A stretch of DNA of 37,664 nucleotides. Origin: Geomonas diazotrophica (GTDB taxonomy: Bacteria; Desulfobacterota; Desulfuromonadia; Geobacterales; Geobacteraceae). Shown piece by piece: positions 6,079-14,274 of the stretch. Both the position numbers and the translations under genes were made by a program. The stretch's first letter is position 1. Each line of letters starts with the position of its first letter. The DNA lies in NCBI RefSeq assembly GCF_018919385.1, contig NZ_JAHLMF010000025.1:1-37664 (forward strand), in the 5' to 3' direction. The notes under the pieces are model-generated. The model saw only the letters and a program-made list of their open reading frames with translations, made no database searches and was not told the DNA's origin.

Positions 6079-7332
6079 ATGAGAAGTGACAGTACACGCC
6101 TCCCCGGTGGCAAGGGGAATATCTTCACGAAATCTTTTTTCGTATTGCTGTCTCTGTCCCTCGTCGGCCTGTTCTTCACCGCGGTCCGCTTCGCCAAGGG
6201 GATCGGTGCCGTCAGTAACCTAAGCGACGGTTACCCCTGGGGGATCTGGGTCGCCTATGACGTTGCCATCGGCACCGCCGTCTCTTGCGGCGGCTACACC
6301 GTCGCCCTCCTCAGCTATATAATCAACCGCGGCCAGTACCACACCCTGGTCAAGTCGGCCATCCTCACCAGCCTGTTCGGTTCCTTCCTGGCGGCCTCTT
6401 CCATCGTGGTCGAGATCGGCCGTCCCTGGAACGCCCACGGGCTTCTGTCCGCCACCAGTTGGCAGCCCAATTCTGCGTTCTTCGAGCTTGTGCTCTGCCT
6501 CTTCGGCTACCTGATCGCCCTGAGCCTCGAATACCTCCCCAACCTGCTTGCCCTGATGGGGCGCGGTACGCCCACTTCGCTGCGCACCATCGCGCTCAAC
6601 GCCCTCATGCGCCGGGGACTGGTCGCCTGGCAACCGGCGGGGGAGGGGAGAAAGCCCGTTGCCTCGCCGCAGCTGGGAACCCTCATCAACCGCGCCCTGA
6701 TCTGCTCCGCGGTGGCCGGCATCATCCTCCCGACCATGCACCAGTCCGCGCTCGGCTCGCTGATGCTGATCGCCTCGACCAAGCTGCATCCGCTCTGGCA
6801 CAGCCCCTTTCTTCCCCTGCTGTTCCTGATCAACTGCATCTACTTCGGCTACGCCATCGTCATCTTCGTCTCCATACTGTCCTCGTTCGTGCTGGAGCGC
6901 GGCTTCTACAACGCCCAGCTCGCGGCGGTCGGCCGGGTCATCCCCTGGCTGACCATGGCCTGGCTGGTGATCCGCATCGGCGACGTGATGCGCCGGGACC
7001 AGGTCCCCGCGGTGTTCCACGGCGATTTCTATTCCATCTTCTTCCTTGCCGAGTGCTTTCTCATGGGCATCGGCGCCATCCCCTTTTTCCGCGTCGGCAA
7101 AAAATACTCGCCGCGCCGTTTGTTTCTCGCCGCCGTGGTGATGCTTTCAGGCGGCGGATTGTACCGGTTCAACGTCTACCTGATCGGGTTCAACCCTGGG
7201 AACGGCTGGCATTATTTCCCTTCTTTTGCAGAAGTAATGATCGCCGTCGGCATCGTTTCCCTCGAAATACTCGCCTACCAGTTGCTGATCAAACTTCTAC
7301 CGCCGCTTCCTGCGCAGCAGGCCCGGTATTGA
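6079..7332 (+). CDS. HybB/NrfD-family membrane quinone subunit (orphan)
   Basis: A 417-residue polytopic membrane protein with about ten hydrophobic segments, matching the NrfD/PsrC superfamily and specifically the HybB type. Signature stretches are the DGYPWGIWVAYDV region near residue 60, EIGRPWN, and PTMHQSALGSL followed by KLHPLWHSP. HybB passes electrons between a periplasmic hydrogenase (through HybA) and the quinone pool. Here no hydrogenase or ferredoxin partner gene is adjacent, so either the partner is elsewhere or it serves another oxidoreductase. The start is ATG 6079 with AGGGA upstream; an upstream in-frame extension to 6019 overlaps the promoter and is rejected. Its neighbours (cysK, nuclease-like gene) give no functional hint. 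Confidence 0.82.
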   Translation: MRSDSTRLPGGKGNIFTKSFFVLLSLSLVGLFFTAVRFAKGIGAVSNLSDGYPWGIWVAYDVAIGTAVSCGGYTVALLSYIINRGQYHTLVKSAILTSLFGSFLAASSIVVEIGRPWNAHGLLSATSWQPNSAFFELVLCLFGYLIALSLEYLPNLLALMGRGTPTSLRTIALNALMRRGLVAWQPAGEGRKPVASPQLGTLINRALICSAVAGIILPTMHQSALGSLMLIASTKLHPLWHSPFLPLLFLINCIYFGYAIVIFVSILSSFVLERGFYNAQLAAVGRVIPWLTMAWLVIRIGDVMRRDQVPAVFHGDFYSIFFLAECFLMGIGAIPFFRVGKKYSPRRLFLAAVVMLSGGGLYRFNVYLIGFNPGNGWHYFPSFAEVMIAVGIVSLEILAYQLLIKLLPPLPAQQARY

Positions 7333-7410
7333 GCATTGCTTTGCCTACTCTCTTTTGCTAACATGGCGCTCGGTTTCGTAGATCAACCGGTTATAGTGGT
7401 GGGAAGGGGG

Positions 7411-7989
7411 ATGTTGTTGAAAAAAGCCGGCTGTTTATTGATGTTCTGGTCGTGTCTGCTCCTGTTGGTGGTGCCGGCGCAGGCCCAGAACGATCCCCAT
7501 CACCCCGGTCACATCATCGAAGGACTGGTGGTCGGTGTCAGTGAAGGGGACCGCCTCACCGTTAACTCCTACGGGACCGAGATCCCGGTCCGCCTCTACG
7601 GCATCGCGGCTCCACAGACCGCCAAGATCGACAAGTTCACCGGCTGGTACAAGCAGGGGCAGCCCTACGCGGAGGACGCCTTCCGCGCCTTGTCGCTCAA
7701 GGTGTTGCATCAGGTCGTGCGCATAGAGATCCGCGATACTCTCGTCTTCAAAACGGAGCCGACCCAGGTCGCCGTCGCCGTGGTGTACCTGGACGGTCGC
7801 AATATCAACCTAGAGATGCTCAACGACGGGTGGGCCTGGGCCTATCGCAAGCTCCTCAGCAGGATCGACCATCCGCACTACATGGGGATCGAACGGATGG
7901 CGCGCGCCAAGCGCAACGGTCTGTGGGCCCAGGATGATCCCCAGCCTCCCTGGGAGTTCAAGCCGCGCCTGAAAATAAAAGCCAAGTAG
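7411..7989 (+). CDS. Exported staphylococcal-nuclease-fold protein, active site degenerate
   Basis: A 192-residue protein with a signal peptide (two lysines, hydrophobic core, PAQAQ near residue 25) and one SNase/thermonuclease domain (~32-165). Compared with S. aureus nuclease, the calcium and substrate residues Asp21 (EGDRL) and Arg35 (VRLYG) are kept. Asp40 and Glu43 are replaced (GIAAPQ where GIDxPE is usual), and the position of Arg87 appears to be Val. Hydrolysis is therefore doubtful and it may be a binding protein. The start at ATG 7411 follows GGAAGGGGG. It is 78 bases after the hybB-like gene and could share its transcript. Fold confidence is high; function is open. Confidence 0.75.
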   Translation: MLLKKAGCLLMFWSCLLLLVVPAQAQNDPHHPGHIIEGLVVGVSEGDRLTVNSYGTEIPVRLYGIAAPQTAKIDKFTGWYKQGQPYAEDAFRALSLKVLHQVVRIEIRDTLVFKTEPTQVAVAVVYLDGRNINLEMLNDGWAWAYRKLLSRIDHPHYMGIERMARAKRNGLWAQDDPQPPWEFKPRLKIKAK

Positions 7990-8463
7990 GGCAACTGATC
8001 CCCTGCTGCGAGCAGTCTCCCCGCCGGAGCTCTCCGTTCCCCGCCGCCCCCCCTTGTTTCAGGTACCTTTCCGTTGTCCATCGTCAGTTCTCCATGGTCA
8101 ATTGAGCAAACTCATCCTGTTTACAACTGAATAGAATGACCCGCCCCCGTCGGCGCCCGATTAACCGGCCCGGTCCGTTAAACCTCGTAAGCACCTTTTT
8201 CCGCGTCGCTTTGTGGTTCGGTTCCGCAAACAGCTTCGGCGCCCGAAAGAGCACCTTGTTACGAAATTGCGCGTTTTTTTGTTCCAAAAAATGACGATTG
8301 TTAGATATAGTGACAACGCGTCTCGTTCCGGATACGCACTGTTCCAAATCGATCCGCCTTTTTTTCGCAGATCGTAAAAAACCGTCTCATTGTTTTGTAT
8401 TCAACGCATTACCCGCTCTCCTCATTAGAAATGCTGCCGCGGCATCGCTCCATCCGGTCGTCT
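7990..8463. other. Regulatory gap upstream of the alcohol dehydrogenase operon
   Basis: No supportable gene is seen. The segment holds two exact copies of TGTTCCAAA, at 8280-8288 and 8340-8348, exactly 60 bp apart, with a further GTTCC at ~8324. They lie roughly 120-185 bp before the -24/-12 promoter, the usual range for enhancer sites of sigma-54 activators. The site assignment is inference. Confidence 0.4.
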
Positions 8464-8480
8464 TTGGTACCGATCTTGCC
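8464..8480 (+). promoter_or_regulatory. Sigma-54 (-24/-12) promoter of the adh operon
   Basis: TTGGTAC at 8464-8470 and TTGCC at 8476-8480, with GG and GC exactly 10 bases apart (8466-8467 and 8478-8479), match the TTGGYAC-N5-TTGCW consensus. Transcription should start near 8490, giving a ~57-base leader to the ATG at 8547. The operon itself encodes a sigma-54 activator. Confidence 0.75.
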
Positions 8481-8546
8481 TGTGTATACGTTGTCACGGC
8501 GCAGTCGCGCCGCGGGCTAAGTGCCAGGTTCAGGAGACAGAGCAAT

Positions 8547-9695
8547 ATGGAAATCAGCAAGTTCGTAGCACCGGAAATCATCTTCGGCAGGGGCTCCCTG
8601 AGCCAGATCGGCGAGAGTGTCGTGCGCCTCGGGGTCTCCAAGGTCTTCTTGGTCAGCGACAGCGACGTCATCTCGGCGGGCTGGGTCGATACCGCGGTGG
8701 ATTATCTCCGTGCCGCGGGACTCGATACGGTCATCTTCTCCAGTCTCACCACCAATCCGAAAGACTGCGAGGTCACCGAAGGCGCGGCCAAGTATCTGGC
8801 CTCCGGGTGTGACGGCATCGTTTCGGTCGGAGGGGGCAGCCCCACCGACGTCGCCAAGGCCATCGCCACCATCGCCTCCAACGGCGGGCGCCTCAAGGAT
8901 TACGAAGGGATCAACAAGATCTCCACCCCGCTTCCTCCCATGGTGATCGTCCCCTCCACGGCGGGAGCCGGGTCCGAGGTGAGCCAGTTCACCATCATCG
9001 TGGACACCGATCGCAAGCTGAAGATGTCCATCATCTCCCGTTCCCTCATCCCGGACATCGCCATAGTTGATCCGGAACTGCTCAAGACCAAGGATGCCAA
9101 ACTCGCCGCCGCCACCGGTGTCGATGCGCTCACCCACGGCATCGAATCCTACGTGTCGCTGGCCGCCACGCCGCTTACCGACATCCACGCTTTGAAGGCG
9201 ATCCAGCTCATCTCGAAAAACCTGAGAAGGGCCGTCGCCGAGAGAAGCGACATGGACGCCAATACCAACATGGCCATGGCGAGCCTCACCGCCGGGCTTG
9301 CGTTCTCCAACGCCATTCTCGGGGCCGCCCACGCCATGACCCACCAGGTCGACGGCCTGCTCGACCAGCACCACGGCGAGACCAACGCCTCCATCCTGCC
9401 GCACGTGATGCGCTTCAACCTGCAGGCCTGCCCGGAGCGTTTCCGCGACATCGCCGTCGCCATGGGCGAAGACGTCACCGGCTTGGACCTTGAAGCCGCC
9501 GCCGAGCGCTCCATCCAGGCGGTGCAGCGCCTGATCGAGGACATCGGGCTCGCCAAGGGGCTGTCCGAGCTCGGGCTCAAGGAGGAGTTCATCCCCCTTC
9601 TGAGCGAGAACGCCACCAAGGACGCTTGCCTGGTCACCAACCCGCGTTTCGCGACCCGCGAGCAGATCGAGCAGATCTACCGCAACGCCATGTAG
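8547..9695 (+). CDS. Iron-containing alcohol dehydrogenase
   Basis: A 382-residue group III (Fe-dependent) NAD(P)-dependent alcohol dehydrogenase, cytoplasmic. The nucleotide motif is GGGSPTD (95-101), and VPSTAGAGSEVS follows (135-146). The metal ligands are visible as Asp193 and His197 (GVDALTHGIE), His262 and His276 (LLDQHHGET). The family interconverts primary alcohols and aldehydes; substrate cannot be told from sequence. In related bacteria such genes serve ethanol, butanol or 1,3-propanediol metabolism. The start is ATG 8547 with CAGGAGAC upstream; an upstream in-frame extension overlaps the promoter. A histidine kinase and a sigma-54 regulator follow at 24- and 13-base gaps and probably control it. 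Confidence 0.93.
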   Translation: MEISKFVAPEIIFGRGSLSQIGESVVRLGVSKVFLVSDSDVISAGWVDTAVDYLRAAGLDTVIFSSLTTNPKDCEVTEGAAKYLASGCDGIVSVGGGSPTDVAKAIATIASNGGRLKDYEGINKISTPLPPMVIVPSTAGAGSEVSQFTIIVDTDRKLKMSIISRSLIPDIAIVDPELLKTKDAKLAAATGVDALTHGIESYVSLAATPLTDIHALKAIQLISKNLRRAVAERSDMDANTNMAMASLTAGLAFSNAILGAAHAMTHQVDGLLDQHHGETNASILPHVMRFNLQACPERFRDIAVAMGEDVTGLDLEAAAERSIQAVQRLIEDIGLAKGLSELGLKEEFIPLLSENATKDACLVTNPRFATREQIEQIYRNAM

Positions 9696-9719
9696 GCCTG
9701 GAGCCGCAAAGGAAGTGCC

Positions 9720-11387
9720 GTGAAAAACAGGGGCAAACTCCTCGAACAGCTGACCGGTGTCGACTCCTCCAAGCTCAACTACTACGTGGAGCTCAAGAAG
9801 AGGAACCAGGACGTTCTGAAACAGAACAGCCGCCTGGAGATACTGCAGCAGCTGACCCGCGACATAAACATCGACATGTCCATCGGCGACATCATCGAGC
9901 GCGCCTTCCGTAAACTGCCCGAGGCGCTCCCCTGCGACTTCCTGGCGCTGGCCAAGCTGACCGAAGGGAAGCTCAAGCTGATCGCCATGGCCCCGCGCGA
10001 CTTCAGCGACCTCGGCTACATCCCCAAGCAGTCCATCCTCTGGAACGCCTTCAGGGACAAGGGGGCGACCAGCTACAACCCGATGCTGGATCCTCTCTGC
10101 CTGGCACAAGGGACCAAGAAGCACACCGAGCCGCTGCGCTCCCTCGTCGCGGCCCCGCTGTTCGAACGTTCCTCGGTGACCGGCCTGCTGCTCCTTGGCA
10201 GCACCATCGACTCAGCCTACGCCCGTGCCGAGTTGAACTTCGTGCAGCACCTGGCCGACCAGCTCGCCATCAGCATGCAGAACGCGCGGCTGTACAAGCA
10301 GGTCTCCCGCGCCAAGAAGGAGTGGGAAGCGACCTTCCGCGCGGTGACCGATCCCATCTTTCTCATCGACACCGATTACAACGTGCTTTTGCACAACGGC
10401 CAGCTTCCACCCGGCATGAGCGACGCCTTCAACCAGGCCATCAGCAACAAGTGCTTCGCCAAGCTCAGGGGAGGGACCGAGCCCTGCCAGAACTGCCCGA
10501 TCCAGGAGATCAAGGAGACCGGGAAGCCCGTGTTCCAGCAGTGGCACACCCCGGAGGGGGAGTTCCTGGAGCTGTCCTACTACCCCGTGTTCAACGAGGA
10601 AAAGCAGCTCGCCGCGGTCACCATCATCATGAAGGATGTGACCAAGAAGCTGAAGATGGAGGCGCAGCTGGTGCAGTCCGCCAAGATGGTGGCCCTTGGG
10701 GTGATGGCCGCAGGCGTGGCCCACGAGCTGAACAGCCCCATGACCGTCATCATCGGGACCGCGCAGATGCTCGCCCGCGACCTGCAGGGCGAGGAGGATT
10801 CCGAGCGCGGCGAGGCACTCTCCGACATCATCAACTGCGGTCTGCGCTGCAAGCGCATCATCCAGAACCTGCTCACCTTCTCGCGCCAGGACCAGGCCCC
10901 TTTCTCTCCGGTGGACCTGAACGCCGAGGCGGAGCGGGTGCTGGACATGATCCAGTACCAGATCAACCGCAGCCAGATAGCGATCTTCGAGCACTTCGAC
11001 CGGGATCTCCCTAAGATCAACGCCAACGGCCCCCAGATCCAGCAGGTATTGACCAACTTCCTCATCAACGCGCGTGACGCGCTCACCGAGGTTGATGGCA
11101 AGGAGAAGGTGATCGAGGTGTCCACCTCGCTGCGGGCCGACGGGAGCCGGCGCTGGGCTGTCCTCAGCGTCACCGACAACGGCATCGGCATCGCGCCCGA
11201 GAACGTCTCCAAGATATTCACGCCGTTTTACACCAGCAAGGAGGCCAGCAAGGGGACCGGCCTCGGTCTCTCGGTAAGCCTGGGCATCGCCGAGTCTCAC
11301 CACGGCGACATCGAGGTTGAGAGCACCTTGGGGCAGGGGAGCTGCTTCAGCCTCGTACTGCCGGTAGATGAAAGCAACGACAAATAG
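9720..11387 (+). CDS. Cytoplasmic GAF-PAS sensor histidine kinase with Cys motif
   Basis: A 555-residue kinase without membrane segments. Order: short coiled N-terminus, GAF domain (~45-195), PAS domain (~200-310), HisKA with His335 (AAGVAHELNSP), and HATPase_c with N-box near 447-453, DNGIG at 486-490 and GTGLGLS at 512-518. The PAS domain carries Cys245 and C256-x2-C259 (EPCQNCPI), a cysteine group known from PAS domains in anaerobes that could bind metal, a cluster or thiols. The start is GTG at 9720 preceded by AAAGGAAG; no better ATG fits. It is translated between the alcohol dehydrogenase and its cognate regulator, so it likely senses a soluble cue linked to the alcohol or to redox state. 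Confidence 0.92.
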   Translation: MKNRGKLLEQLTGVDSSKLNYYVELKKRNQDVLKQNSRLEILQQLTRDINIDMSIGDIIERAFRKLPEALPCDFLALAKLTEGKLKLIAMAPRDFSDLGYIPKQSILWNAFRDKGATSYNPMLDPLCLAQGTKKHTEPLRSLVAAPLFERSSVTGLLLLGSTIDSAYARAELNFVQHLADQLAISMQNARLYKQVSRAKKEWEATFRAVTDPIFLIDTDYNVLLHNGQLPPGMSDAFNQAISNKCFAKLRGGTEPCQNCPIQEIKETGKPVFQQWHTPEGEFLELSYYPVFNEEKQLAAVTIIMKDVTKKLKMEAQLVQSAKMVALGVMAAGVAHELNSPMTVIIGTAQMLARDLQGEEDSERGEALSDIINCGLRCKRIIQNLLTFSRQDQAPFSPVDLNAEAERVLDMIQYQINRSQIAIFEHFDRDLPKINANGPQIQQVLTNFLINARDALTEVDGKEKVIEVSTSLRADGSRRWAVLSVTDNGIGIAPENVSKIFTPFYTSKEASKGTGLGLSVSLGIAESHHGDIEVESTLGQGSCFSLVLPVDESNDK

Positions 11388-11400
11388 TTGGGAGCAGGCC

Positions 11401-12936
11401 GTGACAGAATCTCAAATGCAAATCCTGATAATTGACGACGAGAGGGACGTGTGCACCTTTTTCCGCCGCCTGCTGACCCGCAGGGGGTACCAGGTGGTCA
11501 CCGCGGCCAACGAGCCCGAGGCCCTGGCCGCGCTGGAGGCGGAGCGTTTCAGCGTCGCGCTGGTCGACCTGAAGCTCCCCGACACTGACGGCATCACGCT
11601 CCTCGAGATCATCAAGTCGAGGCAGCCGTCCTGCGAGGTGATCATCATGACCGGCTACTCGACGGTCAAGACCGCGGTCACCGCCATGCAACTCGGTGCC
11701 TACGAGTACCTGGAAAAGCCCTTCGACGATATCGACCAGATCGAGCAGATGATCGAGCGGGCAGCAGGTGCCGGCGCCGTGCGCGGCAGGGGCAGCGCCG
11801 CCCCCGACGAATGGGCCGAGGTGGCCCAGGGGGTAGGCTTCCGGGTCGGCGTCTCCCCCCCGATGAAGCGGATGGTGTCGCTGGCCTACAAGGTCGCCGG
11901 CAAGGACATCTCCGTCCTGATCCAGGGGAAAACCGGCACCGGCAAGGAGGTGCTGGCGCGTTTCATCCATGCGGCCTCCGCCCGTGCCGGCCAGCCCTTC
12001 ATCCCGGTCAACTGCGGCGCCCTCCCCGAAAACCTGCTCGAGAGCGAACTCTTCGGCCACGAAAAGGGGGCCTTCACCGGCGCCAACCAGACCCGGCGCG
12101 GCATCTTCGAGCTGGCCAACAACGGCACGCTCCTTCTGGACGAGATCGGCGACGCCACCCCGCAGATCCAGGTGAAGCTGTTGCGCGTGCTGGAAACCGG
12201 CGAGTTCATGAGGGTAGGGGGGGAGCGTCCCATCAAGACCGACGTCAGGGTGATCGCCGCCACCAACGTGGACCTGGAGCAGGCCATCAAGGAGAAGACC
12301 TTCCGTGAGGATCTCTTTTACCGGCTGAACGTGGTGCGCCTTGAGATACCGTCTCTTGCCGAGCGTCACGAGGACATACCTCTTTTGGCCGAGCACTTCG
12401 TGCAGCAGTTGAATCGCGACCTGAGGCTTTCCCCCGTCGCGGTGCGCCTGCTGCAGGGGTACTCCTGGCCGGGAAACATCCGGGAGCTTGCCAACGTGAT
12501 GCGGCGGGCGGTGGTGATCTGCACCGGCGACACCATTCTTCCCGAGCACCTCGGCGGCACCTTTTTGGCCGGACCTTCGGCCCCGTCTCGTTCCGCCGCG
12601 CAACCGGCCCCGCGTTCCGTCGAACCCGGTTCGAACCTGGCCGGGACCGATCTGGTCGAGCAGTGTCGCAGCTGCGAATGTCTTGAGCGGTTGGGGGCCG
12701 AGGAGTTGACCGGGATGCTCTCCTCCCTGCGCCAGGCCCAGTCCAACCTGCTGGCGGTGATGCGGAGAAAGAAGATCGTACCGCCGCTGCACGCCTTGAA
12801 AGACTCCGAGGCCGAGACCATCAAGGAGGCCTTGACCCAGTACGACGGCAACATCACCGAAGCCGCCAAGGCCCTTGGCATCGCGCGCAATACCTTGTAT
12901 CGGAAGATGAAGGAGCTGGAGCTCCCCGGGCGCTAG
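11401..12936 (+). CDS. Sigma-54-dependent response regulator (NtrC family)
   Basis: A 511-residue activator. REC domain 1-120 with phospho-acceptor Asp56 (VALVDLKLPD) and Lys107; AAA+ domain ~145-380 with Walker A GKTGTGKE (176-183), the sigma-54 contact loop GAFTGA (223-228) and Walker B LLLDEIGD; Fis-type helix-turn-helix at ~470-505. The linker between AAA+ and Fis is long (~90 residues) and holds C422-x2-C425-x-C427 (CRSCEC), which is unusual. The start is GTG 11401 with GGGAG upstream; an ATG at 11368 inside the kinase gene is too early. It probably activates the -24/-12 promoter at 8464 in front of the alcohol dehydrogenase, making a self-contained regulatory unit. Confidence 0.92.
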   Translation: MTESQMQILIIDDERDVCTFFRRLLTRRGYQVVTAANEPEALAALEAERFSVALVDLKLPDTDGITLLEIIKSRQPSCEVIIMTGYSTVKTAVTAMQLGAYEYLEKPFDDIDQIEQMIERAAGAGAVRGRGSAAPDEWAEVAQGVGFRVGVSPPMKRMVSLAYKVAGKDISVLIQGKTGTGKEVLARFIHAASARAGQPFIPVNCGALPENLLESELFGHEKGAFTGANQTRRGIFELANNGTLLLDEIGDATPQIQVKLLRVLETGEFMRVGGERPIKTDVRVIAATNVDLEQAIKEKTFREDLFYRLNVVRLEIPSLAERHEDIPLLAEHFVQQLNRDLRLSPVAVRLLQGYSWPGNIRELANVMRRAVVICTGDTILPEHLGGTFLAGPSAPSRSAAQPAPRSVEPGSNLAGTDLVEQCRSCECLERLGAEELTGMLSSLRQAQSNLLAVMRRKKIVPPLHALKDSEAETIKEALTQYDGNITEAAKALGIARNTLYRKMKELELPGR

Positions 12937-12944
12937 CAGGACTT

Positions 12945-13035
12945 CCCCTCCCCAGCCCCTCCCTCTCCGGGAGGGGACGCCTCCGTCCATCTCTCCGTCC
13001 ATTCTCCTCCCCCGGAGGGGGAGATCGGGAGGGGG
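12945..13035. repeat. GC-rich intergenic palindromes (REP-like)
   Basis: Two back-to-back hairpins of the CCCCTCC..GGAGGGG kind (around 12957-12976 and 13006-13022) with a shared CTCCGTCCAT spacer duplicated between them. They resemble the element at 133-183. The position just after the response regulator stop suggests transcript-end stabilisation. No clear T-tract. Confidence 0.55.
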
Positions 13036-13127
13036 CTTCACCCTTTCATTGCCAAGACCATCTTTTTTTGCAATGATATGGCCCTCCGACGCCGCTGGCG
13101 CCGCAATTCCTCCCAACGGAGCCACCT

Positions 13128-14207
13128 TTGCAGGCCACACTTTTGAAACGCATCGACGCCCTCGCCGGCCCTCTGCTGGCACGCCTCATCCCGAGGCGGC
13201 GGCGCGCCGCCGCCTTTGTTCCCCAAAGCATCCTCGTCATCCGCCCCGGCGGCATCGGCGACGCCGTCCTGCTCATCCCGGCGCTGCGCGCCCTCCAGGC
13301 GGCCTATCCTTCCTGCCGCATCGAGATCCTCGCCGAGAACAGAAACGCCGCCGTCTTCGAGTTCTGCCCCGGGCTCCACGCCGTGCACCGCTACGACGAG
13401 CCGGGCCAACTGCGCGCCGTCCTTGGGCTCCGCTACGACCTCGTCATCGACACGGAACAGTGGTATCGGCTTTCCGCGCTGGTAGCCCGCCTGATCCGTA
13501 CCCGCCGCTCCATCGGTTTTGCCACCAACGAGCGTAAGCGTCTCTTCACCGACCCGGTTCCCTACGATCTGCAGGAGTACGAGCCCTTTTCATTCTTCAG
13601 GCTGCTGGCCCCCCTGGGAATCGAAGCGCCGGCCGAGCTTCCGGTTCCTTTTCTGAGCGTGCCGCCTGCCGCGCGTGAGCGTGCCGCATCCCTCCTGGCG
13701 CGCCTTGGAGACCGCCCCTTCGTGGCCATTTTCCCGGGTGCGAGCGTGCCGCGCAAAGAGTGGGGCGGCGCAAGGTTCCGCCAGGTCGCTGCGTCCGCCG
13801 TGCTCGCCGGGTACGCGGCGGTCGTGGTCGGCGGGAAAGAGGAAAGCGACGTCGGCTATGCCATCGCCCGGGCCACCGGTGCCTTGAATCTGGCCGGGGA
13901 GGGGAGTCTTGCCGAAAGCGCGGCGGTGATCGCTGCCGCCAGGGTCCTGGTCACCGGCGACTCGGGGCTTTTGCACATCGCGGCCGGCCTCGGCACACCG
14001 ACCCTGTCGCTGTTCGGCCCGAGCGATCCCCGGAAATGGGCGCCCAAGGGGGATGGCCACCGCGTCTTCGCCTCGTCCCTTTCCTGCGCCCCTTGCGCCA
14101 AGTGGGGTACCATCCCTCCCTGCACCCACGAGACCCCCTGCGTCGACGCCGACCCCGCAGAGGTGACAAGGACGCTCATGCAGATGCTCAGGGACAGTGA
14201 GCCGTGA
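13128..14207 (+). CDS. Glycosyltransferase family 9 (heptosyltransferase-like)
   Basis: A 359-residue GT-B transferase of family 9, the ADP-heptose:LPS heptosyltransferase group. Landmarks are ILVIRPGGIGDAVLLIPAL near the N-terminus, FPGASVPRKEW in the middle, and the nucleotide-sugar segment GDSGLLHIAAGLGTPTLSLFGPSDPRKW. It acts at the cytoplasmic face of the inner membrane on LPS core or a related glycan; the exact sugar is unknown. The start is probably TTG 13128 with GGAG 6 bases upstream; no ATG fits. An acyltransferase gene and an SGNH-type gene follow, so the three look like one surface-glycan operon. Confidence 0.88.
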   Translation: MQATLLKRIDALAGPLLARLIPRRRRAAAFVPQSILVIRPGGIGDAVLLIPALRALQAAYPSCRIEILAENRNAAVFEFCPGLHAVHRYDEPGQLRAVLGLRYDLVIDTEQWYRLSALVARLIRTRRSIGFATNERKRLFTDPVPYDLQEYEPFSFFRLLAPLGIEAPAELPVPFLSVPPAARERAASLLARLGDRPFVAIFPGASVPRKEWGGARFRQVAASAVLAGYAAVVVGGKEESDVGYAIARATGALNLAGEGSLAESAAVIAAARVLVTGDSGLLHIAAGLGTPTLSLFGPSDPRKWAPKGDGHRVFASSLSCAPCAKWGTIPPCTHETPCVDADPAEVTRTLMQMLRDSEP

Positions 14208-14274
14208 GTGGCGTTAATGCTCCGGGCGTCCCGCCCAGCCTCTCTCTTTGCAGCACCGAGCCGGGCGGTCCCTG

